Translations under genes and position numbers: made by a program
Assembly (NCBI RefSeq): GCF_037975235.1
Contig: NZ_CP150241.1
Coordinates: 6,014,001 to 6,078,000 of the forward strand
From: Paenibacillus sp. FSL R5-0341
GTDB lineage: Bacteria; Bacillota; Bacilli; Paenibacillales; Paenibacillaceae
Length of the DNA: 64,000 nt
Reading direction: 5' to 3'
Shown here: positions 61,483 to 64,000 of the stretch, one piece after another
Numbering within the stretch: the stretch's first letter is position 1
How the letters are laid out: each line of letters opens with the position of its first letter
The notes under the pieces: model-generated
What the model saw: only the letters and a program-made list of their open reading frames with translations
What the model was told of the DNA's origin: nothing
Database searches by the model: none

Positions 61483-62288
61483 GGTCGCAGCCCCTTTCCT
61501 CCGGGAGGTATCCGTGTTGCACGGCGGTTAATGAAGTAATATCCAACCACCAGCAGCACCGTGAGCAGGAATAACAGGGTAGACAGAGCATTGATGGACA
61601 ACGAAACACCCTGCCTTGCTCTGGAGTATATCTCTACCGAGAGTGTGGAGTATCCATTACCCGTAACAAAGAATGTTACTGCGAAATCATCGAGTGAGTA
61701 CGTCAACGCCATGAAGAATCCGGCAAAAATACCCGGTTTCACGTATGGCAGCACCACACGCGTCAGAATCTGCCATGAACCAGCGCCCAGATCGCGTGCT
61801 GCATCCATCAGTGTTGGACTCATCTCCTGCAGCTTCGGCAGTACCATGATCACAACGATCGGTACACTGAATGCGATATGAGACAGCAGGACCGAAGTGA
61901 AGCCCAGTTTGATACCAATCATGGTAAACAGGATCAGGAACGATGCACCAATGATGACATCGGGACTCACGATGAGCACGTTATTGAGTGACAACAGCGT
62001 GTTCTTGGTCCGTTTGCGACGCACATGGTAGATCGCCAGTGCTCCTGCAACACCAAGGATCGTTGAGATCGCTGATGACAGGAGCGCAATGATAAATGTA
62101 TTCAGCACAATGATGAGTAGCCGAGTATCGGCGAACACCTCTCTGTACCATTCAAGTGTGAATCCTTCGAAGCTGCGCATGTGACCGCCGCTGTTGAAGG
62201 AGTAGAAGATCAGATACGCAATCGGTGCGTACAATATGGCGAATACAACGGCTAGATAGACGTTAGACAGCTTTCCGTTTCTTCCCAT
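61479..62288 (-). CDS. potC: Spermidine/putrescine ABC transporter permease
   Basis: The 269-residue protein starts at ATG 62286-62288, 6 nt behind AAGGAGG, and overlaps potB by 26 nt. It has six hydrophobic helices and the EAA-like loop DAARDLGAGSWQILTRVVLP, which contacts PotA. It is the second permease subunit. Confidence 0.95.
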   Translation of the reverse strand: MGRNGKLSNVYLAVVFAILYAPIAYLIFYSFNSGGHMRSFEGFTLEWYREVFADTRLLIIVLNTFIIALLSSAISTILGVAGALAIYHVRRKRTKNTLLSLNNVLIVSPDVIIGASFLILFTMIGIKLGFTSVLLSHIAFSVPIVVIMVLPKLQEMSPTLMDAARDLGAGSWQILTRVVLPYVKPGIFAGFFMALTYSLDDFAVTFFVTGNGYSTLSVEIYSRARQGVSLSINALSTLLFLLTVLLVVGYYFINRRATRIPPGGKGLRP

Positions 62289-63096
62289 TACGCACCTCCT
62301 TCTTGCCTGATCCAGTCAGGAACATAATAATCGCCATCGCAATAATCAAAAAGACGGCAATCGTTGAACCCATCCCCCAGTCCTGGGTAACGAGAAAATG
62401 CTGTTCAATCGCTGTACCCAACGTAATTACACGGTTCCCCGCAATGAGGCGGGTAATCATGAACAGAGACAACGCTGGAATAAATACAGCCTGACAGCCT
62501 GATTTCACTCCACTAATCGTCAGTGGAAAAATAACCCGGCGGAACGTCAGCCACGATGAGGCCCCCAGATCCCGCGCCGCGTAGATCAACGATGGATTCA
62601 TCTCTTCCAGCGCATTGAAGATCGGCAGAATCATGAATGGAATGAAGATGTACACCGAGACAAAGATAAAGCTGAAATCGGTGAACAAAATCTGCTGTGT
62701 GCCAATACCCACCACTTCAAGCAGGGAGTTGGTCAAGCCGTACGTTCCGAACAGGCCGATGAAGGCGTACGCTTTTAACAAGAGATTGATCCAGCTTGGC
62801 AAAATGATCAGCAGCAACCACAGCTGCTTGTGCTTCGTCCGGGTCAGCATATACGCCGTCGGGTAGGAGATTAGCAGCGAGAACGCCGTAATCAGAAATG
62901 CATACCAGAACGAACTGAGCGTCATCTGCAAGTACACCGGCGTGAAGAACCGGGCATAGTTGCCAAACGTAAAGTTGCCCTCTACATCGAAGAACGAATA
63001 ATAGATGACCAGCAGAACCGGCGCCACAACGAACAACACCATCCATAATACATATGGAATCAGATACGCATTGCGTGTGCTGGCCTTAGTCTGCAT
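62263..63096 (-). CDS. potB: Spermidine/putrescine ABC transporter permease
   Basis: The start is ATG 63094-63096, 6 nt behind AAGAGG; the longer frame runs into potA. The 277-residue protein has about six helices and the EAA loop YAARDLGASSWLTFRRVIFP. It overlaps the end of potA by 11 nt. First permease subunit of the transporter. Confidence 0.95.
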   Translation of the reverse strand: MQTKASTRNAYLIPYVLWMVLFVVAPVLLVIYYSFFDVEGNFTFGNYARFFTPVYLQMTLSSFWYAFLITAFSLLISYPTAYMLTRTKHKQLWLLLIILPSWINLLLKAYAFIGLFGTYGLTNSLLEVVGIGTQQILFTDFSFIFVSVYIFIPFMILPIFNALEEMNPSLIYAARDLGASSWLTFRRVIFPLTISGVKSGCQAVFIPALSLFMITRLIAGNRVITLGTAIEQHFLVTQDWGMGSTIAVFLIIAMAIIMFLTGSGKKEVRNGKKRKAV

Positions 63097-64000
63097 GAGC
63101 GGCCTCTTGGTAGGCTTCGAGTCGCTTGTCGAACTCTTCCTCGGTCTCGTTAAAGCGCATGACGTGCACCGCTTCCGGATCAAAATACAGCCCTATCCGC
63201 GCGCCGACAACGGCTTTCTTGGTGGAGTGAACAAGCCACTCATTGCCCGCATCGTCGTACGTGGATATCTCGTAATGCACCCCGCGGAATAACTGGGAGT
63301 CCACATTGACCTTCAGCTTGCCTTGGTCTTCGGTTGTAATCTCCAGATCCTCTGGGCGAATGACAATCTCTACCGGCTCGTCCGGCTGGAGACCCTGATC
63401 GACGCACTCGTGCTGTGCGCCAGCGAATTCCACCACAAAGTCCTGCTTCATTTTGCCCGACACAATGTTCGATTCCCCAATAAAGTCTGCCACAAAGCGG
63501 TTAATTGGCTCATCATAGATATCATTCGGTGTACCACTCTGTTGAATCACGCCGCCATTCAGGACAAAGATCTCGTCGGACATCGCCAAGGCCTCTTCCT
63601 GATCATGCGTAACAAAGATAAACGTGATGCCCAACCGCTGTTGCAGCTCCCGTAATTCGTACTGCATTTCGGTCCGCAGCTTCAGATCGAGTGCCGAGAG
63701 CGGCTCGTCCAGCAGCAGAATTTCAGGTTCGTTCACAATTGCGCGTGCAATGGCAACACGTTGTCGTTGTCCGCCGGACATTTCGCCAATTTCACGGTTC
63801 TCATAACCGGACAGATTGACGAACTTGAGGGCTTCCAACACTTTGCTGCGAATTTCAGCCGTTTTCATCTTTTTGATCCGCAAACCAAAAGCTACGTTCT
63901 CAAATACATTCAAATGCGGAAATAACGCGTAATCCTGAAATACGGTATTCACCTGCCGCTGGTGGGCAGGCACCCGGTTGATAAGCGCACCGTTAAAATA
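63086..64000 (-). CDS. potA: Spermidine/putrescine ABC transporter ATPase, N-terminal part missing
   Basis: The gene runs off the right edge; the visible part is 304 codons plus the stop. It shows the Q-loop region NTVFQDYALFPHLNV, the ABC signature MSGGQRQRVAIARA, Walker B ILLLDEP, the H-loop VTHDQEEAL and a TOBE-type C-terminal domain. The Walker A lies beyond the window. It powers polyamine uptake in potABCD. Confidence 0.95.
   Translation of the reverse strand, partial: YFNGALINRVPAHQRQVNTVFQDYALFPHLNVFENVAFGLRIKKMKTAEIRSKVLEALKFVNLSGYENREIGEMSGGQRQRVAIARAIVNEPEILLLDEPLSALDLKLRTEMQYELRELQQRLGITFIFVTHDQEEALAMSDEIFVLNGGVIQQSGTPNDIYDEPINRFVADFIGESNIVSGKMKQDFVVEFAGAQHECVDQGLQPDEPVEIVIRPEDLEITTEDQGKLKVNVDSQLFRGVHYEISTYDDAGNEWLVHSTKKAVVGARIGLYFDPEAVHVMRFNETEEEFDKRLEAYQEAAHAD

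Overview
The window looks like a chromosomal segment of a Gram-positive, endospore-forming, facultatively anaerobic Bacillota, most likely a Paenibacillus or close relative. The grounds are strong AGGAGG-type ribosome binding sites before most genes, a GerA-type spore germinant receptor operon, a B12 operon with a CbiH60-type ring-contraction enzyme and a CbiX chelatase, BlaI/PadR/PerR-type regulators and moderate base composition. The genus is an inference. No rRNA, tRNA, CRISPR array, phage or insertion-sequence transposase was seen.

Layout. 1-4.0 kb: an envelope/cytoskeleton-like module made of a tubulin-like GTPase (cut by the window edge), a membrane-anchored vWA protein, and a divergent small membrane protein plus a zinc-ribbon membrane protein. 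4.5-12.7 kb: a DEAD-box RNA helicase with an RGG tail, a 1.1 kb repeat-rich gap, a SulP transporter behind a long leader, then an SDR, a ThuA-like protein, a phasin-like protein and an ABC1/UbiB kinase. 12.8-27.5 kb: a leftward anaerobic cobalamin (corrin ring) operon under an adenosylcobalamin riboswitch, in the order cbiH60, cbiX, cbiJ, cbiC, cbiD, cbiET, cbiL, cbiF, cbiG, cbiA, with a separate hemD upstream. 27.6-31.8 kb: gerA-gerC-(D subunit)-gerB. 32-38.4 kb: a hypothetical gene, pirin, DoxX, BlaI/M56 peptidase, catalase, and a PerR-like repressor overlapping an atypical response regulator. 38.4-46.6 kb: a diguanylate cyclase, an aldo/keto reductase, a degenerate hybrid kinase, anaerobic ribonucleotide reductase nrdDG behind FNR- and NrdR-like sites, and a soluble chemoreceptor. 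46.6-60 kb: a large GH3 beta-glucosidase, a FAD/Rieske oxidoreductase, a PadR-DUF1700-DUF4097 operon, an SDR, an XRE-cupin regulator, a VOC protein, an esterase, a dioxygenase, a SUKH protein, a CDF transporter and a membrane protein. 60.4-64 kb: the polyamine transporter potABCD, with potA cut by the window edge.

The genes form several working groups. The cob operon runs from sirohydrochlorin through cobalt insertion, methylation and ring contraction to the a,c-diamide. Catalase, the PerR-like repressor and candidate Per boxes form a peroxide-response group. nrdDG supply deoxynucleotides without oxygen. The ger genes build a spore nutrient receptor.

Besides genes, the window carries at least four families of structured intergenic repeats: (i) a palindromic element of about 125 bp with terminal inverted repeats, in four copies; (ii) a three-copy hairpin array inside the cob operon whose stems change in a compensatory way between copies; (iii) a 170 bp inverted-repeat element; (iv) AACGAACC-type repeats. 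The hairpin array, the tubulin/vWA module and the unassigned SulP leader are the most interesting unexplained items.
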